Assembly (NCBI RefSeq): GCF_018294505.1
Contig: NC_057810.1
Location: 210,136,113 to 210,200,112, forward strand
From: Triticum aestivum
Lineage: Eukaryota; Streptophyta; Magnoliopsida; Poales; Poaceae
Direction: 5' to 3'
Length of the DNA: 64,000 bases
Positions 46,183-57,712 of the stretch are shown here, piece by piece; the stretch's first letter is position 1; each line of letters starts with the position of its first letter. The notes under the pieces are model-generated. The model worked only from the letters and a program-made list of their open reading frames with translations. It made no database searches and had not been told where the DNA came from. Position numbers and translations under genes: made by a program.

Positions 46183-49050
46183 TCACTGGAGCTTGCATAC
46201 TTTGTTAGCGTTCCGAGGATCGACAAAACCTTCCGGCTGCATCATATACAGTTCTTCCTTAAGATGCCCGTTAAGGAATGCTGTTTTGACGTCCATCTGC
46301 CATATCTCATAATCATAGTATGCGGCAATTGCTAACATGATTCGGACGGACTTCAGCTTCGCTACAGGAGAGAAAGTCTCGTCATAGTCAATCCCTTGAA
46401 CTTGTCGATAACCCTTAGCGACAAGTCGAGCCTTATAAATGGTAACATTACCATCCGCGTCCGTCTTCTTCTTAAAAATCCATTTGTTTTCTATCGCTCG
46501 CCGATCATCGGGCAAGTCTGTCAAAGTCCATACTTTGTTTTCATACATGGATTCTATCTCGGATTTCATGGCTTCAAGCCATTTGTTGGAATCCGGGCCC
46601 GCCATCGCTTCTTCATAGTTCGAAGGTTCATTGTTGTCTAACAACATGATTTCCAGGACAGGGTTGCCGTACCACTCTGGTGCGGAACGTGTCCTTGTGG
46701 ACCTACGAAGTTCAGTAGTAACTTGATCCGAAGTACCTTGATCATCATCATTGTTTTCCTCTTCAGTTGGTGTGGGCATCACCGGAACGGTTTCCTGCGC
46801 TGCGCCACTTTCCCGCTCAAGAGGTAGTACTTTATCGAGTTCTACTTTCCTCCCACTTACTTCTTTCGAGAGAAACTCTTTTTCCAGAAAGCATCCGTTC
46901 TTGGCAACAAAGATCTTGCCTTCGGATCTTAAGTAGAAGGTATACCCGACAGTTTCCTTAGGGTATCCTATGAATACGCATTTTTCCGACTTGGGTTCGA
47001 GCTTTTCAGGTTGAAGTTTCTTGACATAAGCATCGCATCCCCAAACTTTTAGAAACGACAGCTTAGGTTTCTTTCCAAACCATAATTCATACGGTGTCGT
47101 CTCAACGGATTTAGACGGTGCCCTATTTAAAGTGAATGTAGCTGTCTCTAGAGCGTATCCCCAAAATGATAGCGGTAAATCGGTAAGAGACATCATAGAC
47201 CGCACCATATCCAATAGAGTGCGATTACGACGTTCGGACACACCGTTTCGCTGAGGTGTTCCAGGCGGCGTGAGTTGTGAAACGATTCCACATTTCCTTA
47301 AGTGTGTACCAAATTCGTGACTTAAGTATTCTCCTCCACGATCTGATCGTAAGAATTTTATTTTTCGGTCACGTTGATTCTCTACCTCATTCTGAAATTC
47401 TTTGAACTTTTCAAAGGTCTCAGACTTGTGTTTCATTAAGTAGACATACCCATATCTACTCAAGTCATCAGTGAGAGTGAGAACATAACGATATCCTCCG
47501 CGAGCCTCAACGCTCATTGGACCGCACACATCGGTATGTATGATTTCCAACAAGTTGGTTGCTCGCTCCATTGTTCCGGAGAACTGAGTCTTGGTCATTT
47601 TGCCCAAGAGGCATGGTTCGCACGTGTCAAACGATTCATAATCAAGAGACTCTAAAAGTCCATCGGCATGGAGCTTCTTCATGCGCTTGACACCAATGTG
47701 ACCAAGGCGGCAGTGCCACAAGTATGTGGGACAATCGTTATCAACTTTAAATCTTTTGGCATCTACACTATGAACATGTGTAATATTACGCTCGAGATTC
47801 ATTAAGAATAAACCATTGACCATCGGAGCATGACCATAAAACATATCTCTCATATAAATCGAACAACCATTATTCTCAGACTTAAATGAGTAGCCATCTC
47901 GTATTAAACGAGATCCAGATACAATGTTCATGCTCAAACTTGGCACTAAATAACAATTATTAAGGTTCAAAACTAATCCCGTAGGTAAATGTAGAGGCAG
48001 CGTGCCGACGGCGATCACATCGACTCTGGAACCATTCCCGACGCGCATCGTCACCTCGTCCTTCGCCAGTCTCCGTTTATTCCGCAACTCCTGCTGTGAG
48101 TTACAAATATGAGCAACGGCACCGGTATCAAATACCCAGGAGTTACTACGAGTACTGGTAAGGTACACATCAATCACATGTATATCAAATATACCTTTGG
48201 TGTTGCCGGCCTTCTTATCCGCTAAGTATTTGGGGCAGTTCCGCTTCCAGTGACCCTTCCCCTTGCAATAAAAGCACTCAGTCTTAGGCTTAGGTCCATT
48301 CTTTGACTTCTTCCCGGTAACTGGCTTACCAGGCACGGCAACCTCCTTGCCGTCCTTCTTGAAGTTCTTCTTACCCTTGCCCTTCTTGAACTTAGTGGTC
48401 TTATTGACCATCAACACTTGATGTTCTTTCTTGATTTCAGCCTCTACTGACTTCAGCATCGAGAACACTTCAGGAATGGTCTTTTCCATCCCCTGCATGT
48501 TGTAGTTCATCACAAAGCTCTTGTAGCTTGGTGGGAGCGACTGGAGGATTCTGTCAATGACCGCCTCATCTGGGAGGTTAATGTTCAGCTGGGTCATACG
48601 GTTGTGCAACCCAGACATCTTCAGGATGTGCTCACTGACAGAACTGTTTTCCTCCATCTTACAACTGTAGAACTTGTCGGAGACATCATATCTCTCGACC
48701 CGGGCATGAGCTTGAAAAACTAGTTTCAGCTCTTCGAACATCTCATATGCTCCGTGGTGCTCAAAACGCTTTTGGAGCCCCGGTTCTAAGCTGTAAAGCA
48801 TGCCGCACTGAACGAGGGAGTAATCATCAGCACGAGACTGCCAAGCATTCATAATGTCTTGGTTCTCTGGGACGGGAGCGTCACCTAGCGGTCCTTCTAG
48901 GACATATTGTTTCCTGGCAGCTATGAGGATGATCCTCAGGTTCCGGACCCAGTCCGTATAGTTGCTGCCATTATCTTTCAGCTTGGTTTTCTCTAGGAAC
49001 GCGTTAAAGTTCATGTTGACATTAGCGTTGACCATTGATCTACAAGACAT
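46183..49050 (-). CDS. Copia gag-pol, main part: gag, protease, integrase, start of reverse transcriptase
   Basis: 955 residues in order. The gag capsid region is about 1-210. The nucleocapsid zinc knuckle CX2CX4HX4C is at 259-272. The protease site is FDTGAVAHI (Asp308). The integrase zinc module uses His446, His451, Cys477 and Cys480, with catalytic Asp507, Asp570 and Glu606 (35-residue spacing). An acidic linker and the reverse transcriptase N-terminal part (NKWIFKKK, MDVKTAFLNG) follow. The frame ends at a TGA (46183) inside KLQ-stop-SIYGL, where CGA (Arg) is usual, so one CpG transition probably killed the element. Start codons at 49050 and a few codons later are both possible. Confidence 0.95.
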   Translation of the reverse strand: MSCRSMVNANVNMNFNAFLEKTKLKDNGSNYTDWVRNLRIILIAARKQYVLEGPLGDAPVPENQDIMNAWQSRADDYSLVQCGMLYSLEPGLQKRFEHHGAYEMFEELKLVFQAHARVERYDVSDKFYSCKMEENSSVSEHILKMSGLHNRMTQLNINLPDEAVIDRILQSLPPSYKSFVMNYNMQGMEKTIPEVFSMLKSVEAEIKKEHQVLMVNKTTKFKKGKGKKNFKKDGKEVAVPGKPVTGKKSKNGPKPKTECFYCKGKGHWKRNCPKYLADKKAGNTKGIFDIHVIDVYLTSTRSNSWVFDTGAVAHICNSQQELRNKRRLAKDEVTMRVGNGSRVDVIAVGTLPLHLPTGLVLNLNNCYLVPSLSMNIVSGSRLIRDGYSFKSENNGCSIYMRDMFYGHAPMVNGLFLMNLERNITHVHSVDAKRFKVDNDCPTYLWHCRLGHIGVKRMKKLHADGLLESLDYESFDTCEPCLLGKMTKTQFSGTMERATNLLEIIHTDVCGPMSVEARGGYRYVLTLTDDLSRYGYVYLMKHKSETFEKFKEFQNEVENQRDRKIKFLRSDRGGEYLSHEFGTHLRKCGIVSQLTPPGTPQRNGVSERRNRTLLDMVRSMMSLTDLPLSFWGYALETATFTLNRAPSKSVETTPYELWFGKKPKLSFLKVWGCDAYVKKLQPEKLEPKSEKCVFIGYPKETVGYTFYLRSEGKIFVAKNGCFLEKEFLSKEVSGRKVELDKVLPLERESGAAQETVPVMPTPTEEENNDDDQGTSDQVTTELRRSTRTRSAPEWYGNPVLEIMLLDNNEPSNYEEAMAGPDSNKWLEAMKSEIESMYENKVWTLTDLPDDRRAIENKWIFKKKTDADGNVTIYKARLVAKGYRQVQGIDYDETFSPVAKLKSVRIMLAIAAYYDYEIWQMDVKTAFLNGHLKEELYMMQPEGFVDPRNANKVCKLQ

Positions 49051-50300
49051 ATTTGCAAAGGTTTTAGACTAAGTTCATGATAATAAAGTTCTAATCAAAT
49101 TATGAACTCCCACTTAGATTAGACATCCCTCTAGTCATCTAAGTGTTACACGATCCGAGTCGACTAGCCCGTGTCCGATCATCACGTGAGACGGACTAGT
49201 CATCGTCGGTGAACATTCTCATGTTGATCGTATCTTCCATACGATTCGTGTTCAACCTTTCGGTCTCCGTGTTCCGAGGCCATGTCTGCACATGCTAGGC
49301 TCGTCAAGTTAACCCTAAGTGTTTTCGCTGTGTAAAACTGTCTTACACCCGTTGTATGTGAACGTAAGAATCCATCACACCCGATCATCACGTGGTGCTT
49401 AGAAGCGACGAACTGTAGCAACGGTGCACAGTTAGGGGAGAACACTTCTTGAAATTTTTGTAAGGGATCATCTTATTTACTACCGTCGTCCTAAGTAAAC
49501 AAGATGCATAAACATAATAAACATCACATGCAATTATATAGTTGTGACATGATATGGCCAATATCATATAGCTCCATTGATCTTCATCTTCGGGGCTCCA
49601 TGATCATCTTGTCACCGGCTTGACACCATGATCTCCATCATCATGATCTCCATCATCGTGTCTTCATGAAGTTGTCACGCCAACGACTACTTCTACTTCT
49701 ATGACTAACTTTTAGCAATAAAGTAAAGTAGTTTACATGGCGTTATTCAATGACACGCAGGTCATACAAAAAATAAAGACAACTCCTATGGCTCCTGCCG
49801 GTTGTCATACTCATCGACATGCAAGTCGTGAATCCTATTACAAAGAACATGATCTCATACATCACAATTCATCATTCATCACAACTTCTGGCCATATCAC
49901 ATCACATGATCAATCGCTGCAAAAACAAGTTAGACGTCCTCTAATTGTTGTTGCATCTTTTACGTGGCTGCAATTGGGTTCTAGCAAGAACGTTTTCTTA
50001 CCTACGAATCACCACAACGTGATTTTGTCAACTTCTATTTACCCTTCATAAGGGCCCTGTTCATCGATTCCGCTCCAACTAAAGTGGGAGAGACAGACAC
50101 CCGCCAGCCACCTTATGCAACTAGTGCATGTCAGTCGGTGGAACCGGTCTCACGTAAGCGTACGTGTAAGGTTGGTCCGGGCCGCTTCATCCCACAATAC
50201 CGTTGAGCAAGAAAAGACTAGTAGAGGCAAGTAAGATGACAAAATCCACGCCCACAACAAAATTGTGTTCTACTCGTGCAAAGAGAACTACGCATAGACC
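49051..50300 (-). other. Untranslated leader of the intact Copia element
   Basis: 1.25 kb without coding similarity between the primer-binding site and gag. It is alignable by eye with 15734-17020 of the other Copia element (shared GGAGATCATGATGATGGAGA and GATGATCGG runs). It probably holds dimerisation and packaging signals. Confidence 0.7.
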
Positions 50301-50316
50301 TAGCTCATGATGCCAC
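50300..50316 (-). other. Primer-binding site of the intact Copia element
   Basis: Minus-strand GTGGCATCATGAGCTAG follows the LTR, with the same variant of the tRNA-Met complement as the Copia element at 15717. Confidence 0.7.
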
Positions 50317-52059
50317 TGTTGGGGAACGTTGCAGAAAATTAAAATTTTTCCTACGGTTTCACCAAGATCCATCTATGAGTTCATCTAAGCAATGAGTCAA
50401 GGGAGAGAGTTTGCATCTACATACCACTTGTAGATCGCGTGCGGAAGCTTGCAAGGTGATGATGGAGTCGTACTCGACGTGATTCGAATCACCGATGACC
50501 AAGTGCTGAACGGACAGCACCTCCGTGTTCAACACACGTACGGGACGGGAGACGTCTCCTCCTTATTGATCCAGCAAGGGGGAAGGAGAGGTTGAGGAAG
50601 ACAGCTCCACCGGCAGCACGACGGCGTGGTGATGGTGGAGAGGCAGTACTCCGACAGGGCTTCGCCAAGCACACAACGGAGGAGGAGAGGTGTTGGGGAG
50701 GGGAGGGCTGCGCCTTGGAGGGTGGTGCGGCTGCCCTCCCCTCACCCCTCTATTTATAGGGGGAAGGGAGAAGGGGGCCGGCCCCCCTAGAACCCATCTA
50801 GGGGGGTGCGGCAGCCAAGGGGAGAGGGGGAGAGGGTGGCTTGCCCCCCAAGCCAAGGGGGCGCCCCCTCTAGGGTTCCCCCCCCTCAACCCTAGGCGCA
50901 AGGGCCCAAGGGAGGGGGGTGCGCCCAGCCCACTAGGGGCTGGCTCCCTGCCCCACGCAGCCCATGTGCCCCCCCAGGAGGGGTGGCCCCTCCCTGTGGA
51001 CCCCCGGAACCCTTCCGGTGGCCCCGGTACAATACCGGTATGACCCCGAAACTTCCCGGTGCCCGTTTGACAACTTCCCATATATAAATCTTTACCTCCG
51101 GACCCTTCCGGAGCTCCTCGTGACGTCCAGGATCCCATCCGGGACTCCGAACAACATTCGGTAGTCACATACTAGTCTTCCTAATAACCCTAGCGTCACC
51201 GAACCTTAAGTGTGTAGACCCTACGGGTTTGGGAGACATGCAGACATGACCGAGACGCTCTCAGGTCAATAACGAACAGCGGGATCTGGATACCCATGAT
51301 GGCTCCCACATGCTCCTCGATGTTGTCATCGTATGAACCACGATGTCGAGGATTCGATCAAACCCTGTATGCAATTCCCTTTGTCAATCGGTACGTTACT
51401 TGCCCGAGACTCGATCGTCGGTATCCCAAGACCTTGTTCAGTCTCGTTACCAGCAAGTCACTTTACTCGTACCGTAATGCATGATCCCGTGTCCAACACC
51501 TTGGTCACATTGAGCTCATTATGATGATGCATTACCGAGTGGGCCCAGAGATACCTCTCCGTCATACGGAGTGACAAATCCCAGTCTCGATCCGTGTCAA
51601 CCCAACAGATACTTTCGGAGATACCTGTAATGCACCTTTATAGTCACCCAGTTACGTTGTGACGTTTGATACACCCAAGGCACTCTTACGGTATCCGGGA
51701 GTTACACGATCTCATGGTCGAAGGAAGAGATACTTGACATTGGCAAAGCTCTAGCAAAACGAACTACACGATCTTTTATGCTATGCTTAGGATTGGGTCT
51801 TGTCCATCACATCATTCACCTAATGATGTGATCCCATTATCAACGACATCCAATGTCCATAGTCAGGAAACCATGACTATCTGTTGATCACAACGAGCTA
51901 GTCAACTAGAGGCTCACCAGGGACATATTGTGGTCTAAGTATTCACACGTGTATTACGATTTCCGGATAATACAGTTATAGCATGAATAAAAGACATTTA
52001 TCATGAACATTGAAATATAATAATACTTTTATTATTGCCTCTAGGGCATATTTCCAACA
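50317..52059 (-). repeat. 5' LTR of the intact Copia element
   Basis: 1743 bp, about 1.4% diverged from 43281-45022. Confidence 0.93.
50751..50758 (-). promoter_or_regulatory. TATA box in the intact Copia 5' LTR
   Basis: Minus-strand TATAAATA in a GC-rich context inside the 5' LTR. It is conserved in the other LTR at 43715-43722. Confidence 0.65.
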
Positions 52060-52064
52060 ATAAC

Positions 52065-53074
52065 TTTGGCGTTTATGGAGTTTGGATGCACAAGCAGTAT
52101 TCCCGCTTAGTACTGGTGAAGGCTAGCAAGAGACTGGGAAGCGACCAACTGAGAGAGCGACAAGAGTCATGAACATGCATTAAAATTAATCGACACAGAG
52201 TGCAAGCATGAGTAGGATATAATCCACCATGAACATAAATATCGTGAAGGCTATGTTGATTTGTTTCAACTACATGCGTGAACATGTGCCAAGTCGAGTC
52301 ACTCAATTCATTCAAAGGAGGATACCACCCTATCATACCACATCACAACCATTTTAATAACATGTTGGCACGCAAGGTAAACCATTATAAGCTCATAGCT
52401 AATTAATCATGGCATAAGCAACTATAATCTCTAATTGTCATTGCAAACATGTTTATTCATAATATGCTGAATCAGGAACGATGAACTAATCATATTTACA
52501 AAAATAAGATAGGTCGAGTTCATACCAGCTTCTCTCATCTCAATCAGTCCATCATATATCGTCATTATTGCCTTTCACTTGCATGACCAAACGGTGTGAA
52601 TAATAATAATAGTGCATGTGCATTGGACCAAGCTGGAATCTGCAGGCATTCAATTTAAGGGAGAAGACAAGGTAATATGGGCTCTTGGTTAAATCAACAA
52701 TTATGCATATTAGAGCCACTTAAACATTTTCATTATGGTCTTCTCCTCTTGACCCCCAAAGGAAAAGAAATAAAACTATTTACACGGGAAAGCTCCCAAC
52801 AAGCAAAAGAAGAATGAGAAATCTTTTTGGGCTTTTCTTTTAATTACTACTACTACAAGCATGGAAAGTAAACTAACTAATTTTTTTGGTTTTTCTTAAG
52901 GTTTATCAAACACACAAGAAGAAAGCTAGAAAAAGAAATTAAACTAGCATGGATAGTACAATGAAAAAGTATGAGCACCGACAACTATAATGAGTGTGTG
53001 AACATAAATGTAATGTCGGTGAGAAATAGGTACTCCCCCAAGCTTAGGCTTTTGGCCTAAGTTGGTCTATGGCC
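52065..53074 (-). other. Non-coding region between the extra ORF and the tail of the Athila element
   Basis: AT-rich internal sequence with no open frame. It contains a second copy of the polypurine-tract 14-mer at 53032-53045. Confidence 0.6.
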
Positions 53075-54079
53075 ATGTATAGCCTGGCTGATATCCGAAG
53101 TTGTAACTGGGGTCATACTAAGATGCAGCAGCCAATGCCTCCTGGGCTGCAGCACGACGGCGAGCTGCCTCCGTCCTACTCTCGTAATCGGTTGCTTCCT
53201 CCCTGGTTATAACATATCTTCTTTTTGCCTGATAATCAAAAAGGGCAGGAGCAGGAGAGTAACATGGACAGAACGATGTCTGTCAAATATTAGTCGATAC
53301 TAGAGGAATTGTTCATTCCTCTCAAGAAAATGATGACTGACCATAGCATTATAATCTAAATAAGCGGGAGGCAACTCCCTATCATCTTCATGTGGAGGTA
53401 TACCAAGATAATTAGCCACACAGGTCGAATAAATCCCTCCAAACAAATCTCCAACTAAACCATTATTATGCAACCTACGTGCAACAATTGCCCCCAAGTT
53501 GTATTGTTTATCACCTAATATAGCATTCTTGAGAACACAAAGATCAGGAACACACATGTGACATGCTTCATACTTACCATTAATGCATCTACCAATGAAG
53601 AGAGCAAAATAATGTATAGCAGGAAAATGAATGCTCCCTATGGTAGCTTATGTTGTTTCTCTAGATTCTCCCACGGTGATACTAGCAAGAAAGTCTTTAT
53701 ATTCAGATTTACAGGGTTCATTAACATTACTCCACTGCGGGAGTTTGCAAGCAGTAGTAAAATCTTTTAAGTCCATGGTATATGATTGATCATAAATATC
53801 AAACATGACACTTTGAGAATTACGCGAAGATGTAAATTTAATCCTTCTCACAAATGAATCAGTCAAATAGTAGTACTGAGGACACTTATCTTGCATGAAG
53901 TCCTCAAGATCGGCATTACGCACATATGCATCAAATTCATCCTTGATGCCTGCATTGACCATAAACTCTTCTGACGGCCATTCACAAGGCCGCACGTCAG
54001 CTTCCCTTGGTGGTTCATCGTCCTGCTCACGCATTGCAAGCCTGGGTGCTTGCTTTCTTGAAGAACCACCTTGGTACAT
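53075..54079 (-). pseudogene. Extra (env-position) ORF of the Athila element, broken
   Basis: Open pieces at 54079-53648 and 53557-53300, and a final part reaching about 53075 (ending near the GYQPGYTWP stop), form one gene with a frame change between the first two and later stops. The first piece has features I associate with the Athila-type extra protein (YYLTDSFVRRIKF, MDLKDFTTACKLP). It is cytosolic-looking, with no signal peptide or clear membrane segment. An Ala/Arg-rich helix lies near the end. It occupies the position where some Athila elements carry an env-like gene. The function is not known. Confidence 0.55.
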
Positions 54080-54850
54080 TTACCTAGACATATTTCTTCC
54101 TTTGAAAAATTTCCGAAATTTTTAGTAACTCAAAATAAAAGTGAATCAAACTCAACAAAACTGATAGCAACTACTCCCACAAGTGCCTAGAGCCTATATC
54201 ATGCATTAAAATTACTTGGGACCTCATAAATTTGACATGCAAGCTCAAGAACAGGGTCACCTAGGCAGCAAAAATTTGCAATGAATAAAACACTAGAACA
54301 AAAACTAATTGGACCATTGGAGGAGTTACATACCAAGGAACAATCCCCCAAAGCAGTTTTGTGAATGGAGCTTTGAGCAAGGAGATTGAAAATCGCAGCA
54401 AAATGAGCTAGAACTCGTGCTTGAGCTGGACGGTGGTTTTTTGGGAGGAAGATGAAGTGTGTGGGTGCAGGAATAAGTGGAGGGGGGGCACCGTGGGCCA
54501 ATGAGGCAGGGGGGCCCGCCCTGGACCCTCGTGGCCAGGTGCTTGCTCCCCCTGCAGTGTTCTCAGTGCGAGATATTCTCAAATATTCCAGAAAAAATCA
54601 TATGGCATTTGGAGAACTTTTATTTTCAGGTATTTTTTTTGTTGCATGGATAATTCAGAAAACAGACAGAAAATACTATTTTTTCTTTATTTATTCCAAA
54701 TAACTGAAAGTAAAAAGAGGGTACAAAAGGTTGTGTCTTCTAATTTCATCCATCTCATGATCATCAAAAGGAATCCATTAACAAGGTTGATCAAGTCTTG
54801 TTAACAAACTCATTCCGAATAACATGGAACCGGAAAAATTTCGAATAACA
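54080..54850 (-). promoter_or_regulatory. Leader-like segment before the extra ORF
   Basis: Read on the minus strand, a GC-rich block (about 54580-54460, with GGGCGGGCCCCCC) is followed by a C- and A-rich UTR-like stretch. A potential splice donor (TTG|GTATGTAACT, near 54330) comes next, then AT-rich sequence up to the ORF. The composition resembles an LTR promoter plus leader more than coding DNA. This is inference only. Confidence 0.3.
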
Positions 54851-56275
54851 CTAGGTTACCTCAACGGGGATATGAACATCCCCAATAATAAGAATATCAT
54901 ATTTCTTCTTAACAGTAGGAAGAGGAAATTCAAAGCCTCCAATAATAATCGTTGGAATTTTTCCAATAGAATTGATGCTATAAACTTGAGGTTGTTTCCT
55001 CGGAAAGTGTACCGTATGCTCATTACCATTAACATGAAAAGTGACATTGCCTTTGTTGCAATCGATAACAGCCCCTGTAGTATTCAAAAAGGGTCTACCA
55101 AGGATAATCGACATACTATCGTCCTCGGGAATATCAAGAATAACAAAGTCCGTTAAGATAGTGACATTTGCAACCACAACAGGCACATCCTCACAAATAC
55201 CGACAAATATATCAGTTGATTTATCGGCCATTTGCAAAGAGATTTCAGTAGGTGTCAACTTATTCAATTCAAGTCTACGATATAAAGAGAGAGGCATAAC
55301 ACTAACACCGGCTCCAAGATCACATAAAGCAGTTTTAACATAGTTTCTTTTAATGGAGCATGGTATAGTTGGTACCCCTGGATCTCCAAGTTTCTTAGGT
55401 ATTCCACCCTTAAAAGTATAATTAGCAAGCATGGTGGAAATTTCAGCTTCCGGTATCTTTCTTTTGTTTGTAATAATATCCATCATATATTTAGCATAAG
55501 GATTTACTTTAAGCATATCAGTTAAGCGCATACATAAGAAGATAGGTCTAATCATTTCAGCAAAGCGCTCAAAATCATCATCATCCTTTTTCTTGGATGG
55601 CTTAGGAGGAAAAGGCATGGGTTTCTGAACCCATGGTTCTCTTTCTTTACCGTATTTCCTAGCAACAAAGTCTCTCTTGTCATAACGTTGATTCTTTGAT
55701 TGTGGGTTATCAAGATCAACAACAGGTTCAATCTCTACATCATTATTATTGCTAGGTTGAGCATCAACATGAACATCATTATTAACATGATCACTAGTTT
55801 CATGTCCATCACCTGATTGTGTTTCAGCATCAGAAATAGGAATGCCATTGGGATTCTCAGGTGTTTCTACAATAGGTTCACTAGAAGCATGCAAAGTCCT
55901 ATCATTTTTCTTTTTCTTCTTTCTAGAAGGACTAGGTGCATGTACATTATTTCTCTGAGAATCTTGCTCAATTCTCTTAGGGTGGCCTTCAGGATACAAA
56001 GGTTCCTGAGTCATTTTACCAGTTCTAGTAGCCACTCTAACAGCAAAGTCATGTTTATTATTTAATTCATCGAGCAAATCACTTTGAGCTTTAAGTACTT
56101 GTTCTGCTTGAGTGGTAACCATAGAAGCATATTTACTAATGAGTTTAAGTTCACCTTTAACTCTAGCCATATAATCACTCAAGCGTCCAATCATGTAAGC
56201 ATTACTCTTTAATTCTCTACCAACATAAGCATTGAAGTTTTCTTGTCTAGCCATAAAGTCATCAAATTCATCCAA
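54851..56275 (-). CDS. Athila gag C-terminal region and aspartic protease
   Basis: 474 residues remain open. The N-terminal third is helical, and a basic Lys-rich and acidic linker follows. A domain with KRDFVARKYGK leads into the aspartic protease, with the active site CDLGAGVSVMPLSLYRRL (Asp319; DLG in place of DSG/DTG, as in Athila-type elements) and ILGRPFLNTTGAVID. The protein then ends at a TGA about 70 residues after the protease, with no reverse transcriptase following. The same frame does not extend into any polymerase sequence. Confidence 0.8.
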   Translation of the reverse strand: MDEFDDFMARQENFNAYVGRELKSNAYMIGRLSDYMARVKGELKLISKYASMVTTQAEQVLKAQSDLLDELNNKHDFAVRVATRTGKMTQEPLYPEGHPKRIEQDSQRNNVHAPSPSRKKKKKNDRTLHASSEPIVETPENPNGIPISDAETQSGDGHETSDHVNNDVHVDAQPSNNNDVEIEPVVDLDNPQSKNQRYDKRDFVARKYGKEREPWVQKPMPFPPKPSKKKDDDDFERFAEMIRPIFLCMRLTDMLKVNPYAKYMMDIITNKRKIPEAEISTMLANYTFKGGIPKKLGDPGVPTIPCSIKRNYVKTALCDLGAGVSVMPLSLYRRLELNKLTPTEISLQMADKSTDIFVGICEDVPVVVANVTILTDFVILDIPEDDSMSIILGRPFLNTTGAVIDCNKGNVTFHVNGNEHTVHFPRKQPQVYSINSIGKIPTIIIGGFEFPLPTVKKKYDILIIGDVHIPVEVT

Positions 56276-56455
56276 ACATTGGCTAGGAAACTTAGTAGAC
56301 GGGATTTCAACTTTATCATATCTATAGAGAGAATTTACCTTTACTACCTCTGTCGGGTTATCAAGACCATGTGTTTCTTCAATAGGTGGTAGATTAAGAC
56401 CATGTATTTCTTCAACAAGAGGTAAATTCTTAACATCTTCGGCTTTAATACCTTT

Positions 56456-57619
56456 TTATTTCATTGATTTCTTTGCCTCTTGCATATCTTCTGGACTGAG
56501 AAATAGAACTCCCCTTTTCTTCGGAGTTGGTTTAGGAATTGGCACAGGAGTTGGCTTAGGAAGTGTCCAATTATTTTCATTAATCAACATATTATTCAAT
56601 AGCAATTCAGCTTGATCGACTGTTCTTTCCCTGAAAACACAACCAACACAATTATCCAAGTGGTCCTTGGAAGCATCAGTTAGTCCATTATAAAAGATAT
56701 CAAGTATTTCATTTTTCTTAAGAGGATGATCAGGCAAAGCATTAAGTAATCGGAGAAGCCTCCCCCAAGCTTGTGGGAGACTCTCTTCTTCAATTTGCAC
56801 AAAATTATATATTTCCCTTAAGGCAGCTTGTTTCTTATGAGCAGGGAAATATTTAGCAGAGAAGTAATAAATCATATCCTGGGGACTACGCACACAACCA
56901 GGATCAAGAGAATTAAATCAAGTTTTAGCATCACCCTTTAATGAGAATGGAAATATCTTAAGGATATAATAGTAGCGAGATTTCTCATCATTAGTGAACA
57001 GGGTGGCTATATCATTTAACTTAGTAAGATGTCCCACAACAGTTTCAGATTCATAGCCATAAAAAGGATCAGATTCAACCAAAGTAATTATCTCAGGATC
57101 AACAGAGAATTCAGAATCCTTATCAGTAACAAAGATAGGTGAAGTAGCAAAAGCAGGGTCATATTTCATTCTAGCATTTAGAGATTTCTGTTTTAGTTTA
57201 GCTAATAACTTCTTAAGATCACATCTATCATTGCAAGCAAGAAAATCTCTAGCAGTTTCTTAATCCATAACATAACCCTTTGGAACAACAGACAATTCAT
57301 ATTTAGGGGGACAACCTTCATCATCACTATCTTAAATAATATCAGTTTCAAGAATTTCATTCTCCCTAGCCCGAGCAAGTTGTTCATCAAGAAATTCACC
57401 TAATGGCATAGTAGTATCAAACACAGAAGTAGTTTCATCATAAGTATCATGCATATCAGAAGTGGCATCATCAATAACATGCGACATATCAGAATTCATA
57501 GCAGTAGCAGGTTTAGGTGTCGCAAGCTTACTAATAACAGAAGGAGAATCTAGTGCAGAGCTAGATGGTAGTTCCTTACCCCCCCCTCGTAGTTGAGGGA
57601 AAAATCTTAGTTCTTTCAT
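56456..57619 (-). pseudogene. Athila gag, broken N-terminal and capsid part
   Basis: Four open pieces (57619-57332, 57399-57202, 57169-56918 and 56893-56456) cover an acidic N-terminus, then the capsid core with FSLKGDAKT, KYFPAHKKQAALREI, LPQAWGRLLRLL and FYNGL. These are the typical order and motifs of the retrotransposon gag family. Stops and at least one frameshift separate them, including a stop at about 56918 at the point where DWLYYL-like sequence should follow. Confidence 0.8.
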
Positions 57620-57683
57620 CTTTCAAGTTCCTCATAGTGATCAGCAGATATAAATCCCAAGTGACTCAAAAATAGAGCTATGC

Positions 57684-57702
57684 TCCCCGGCAACGGCGCC
57701 AG
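57684..57702 (-). other. Primer-binding site of the minus-strand Athila element
   Basis: Minus-strand TGGCGCCGTTGCCGGGGAG lies 10 bases inside the LTR. The complement suggests tRNA-Asp, and the same site is used by the plus-strand element at 60196. Confidence 0.85.
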
Positions 57703-57712
57703 AAAATAGCCT

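Larger units (their letters stand above)
43281..52059 (-). mobile_element. Nearly intact BARE/Angela-like Copia retrotransposon
   Basis: The 8779-bp element has ATAAC on both sides (43276-43280 and 52060-52064). It has LTRs of 1742 and 1743 bp, a primer-binding site, a polypurine tract (CAAGTGGGAGAC), and one gag-pol frame of about 1331 codons broken by a single TGA. By hand count the LTRs differ at about 25 positions plus one C-run indel (about 1.4%). With the commonly used grass rate of 1.3e-8 per site per year this is of the order of half a million years. Confidence 0.95.
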
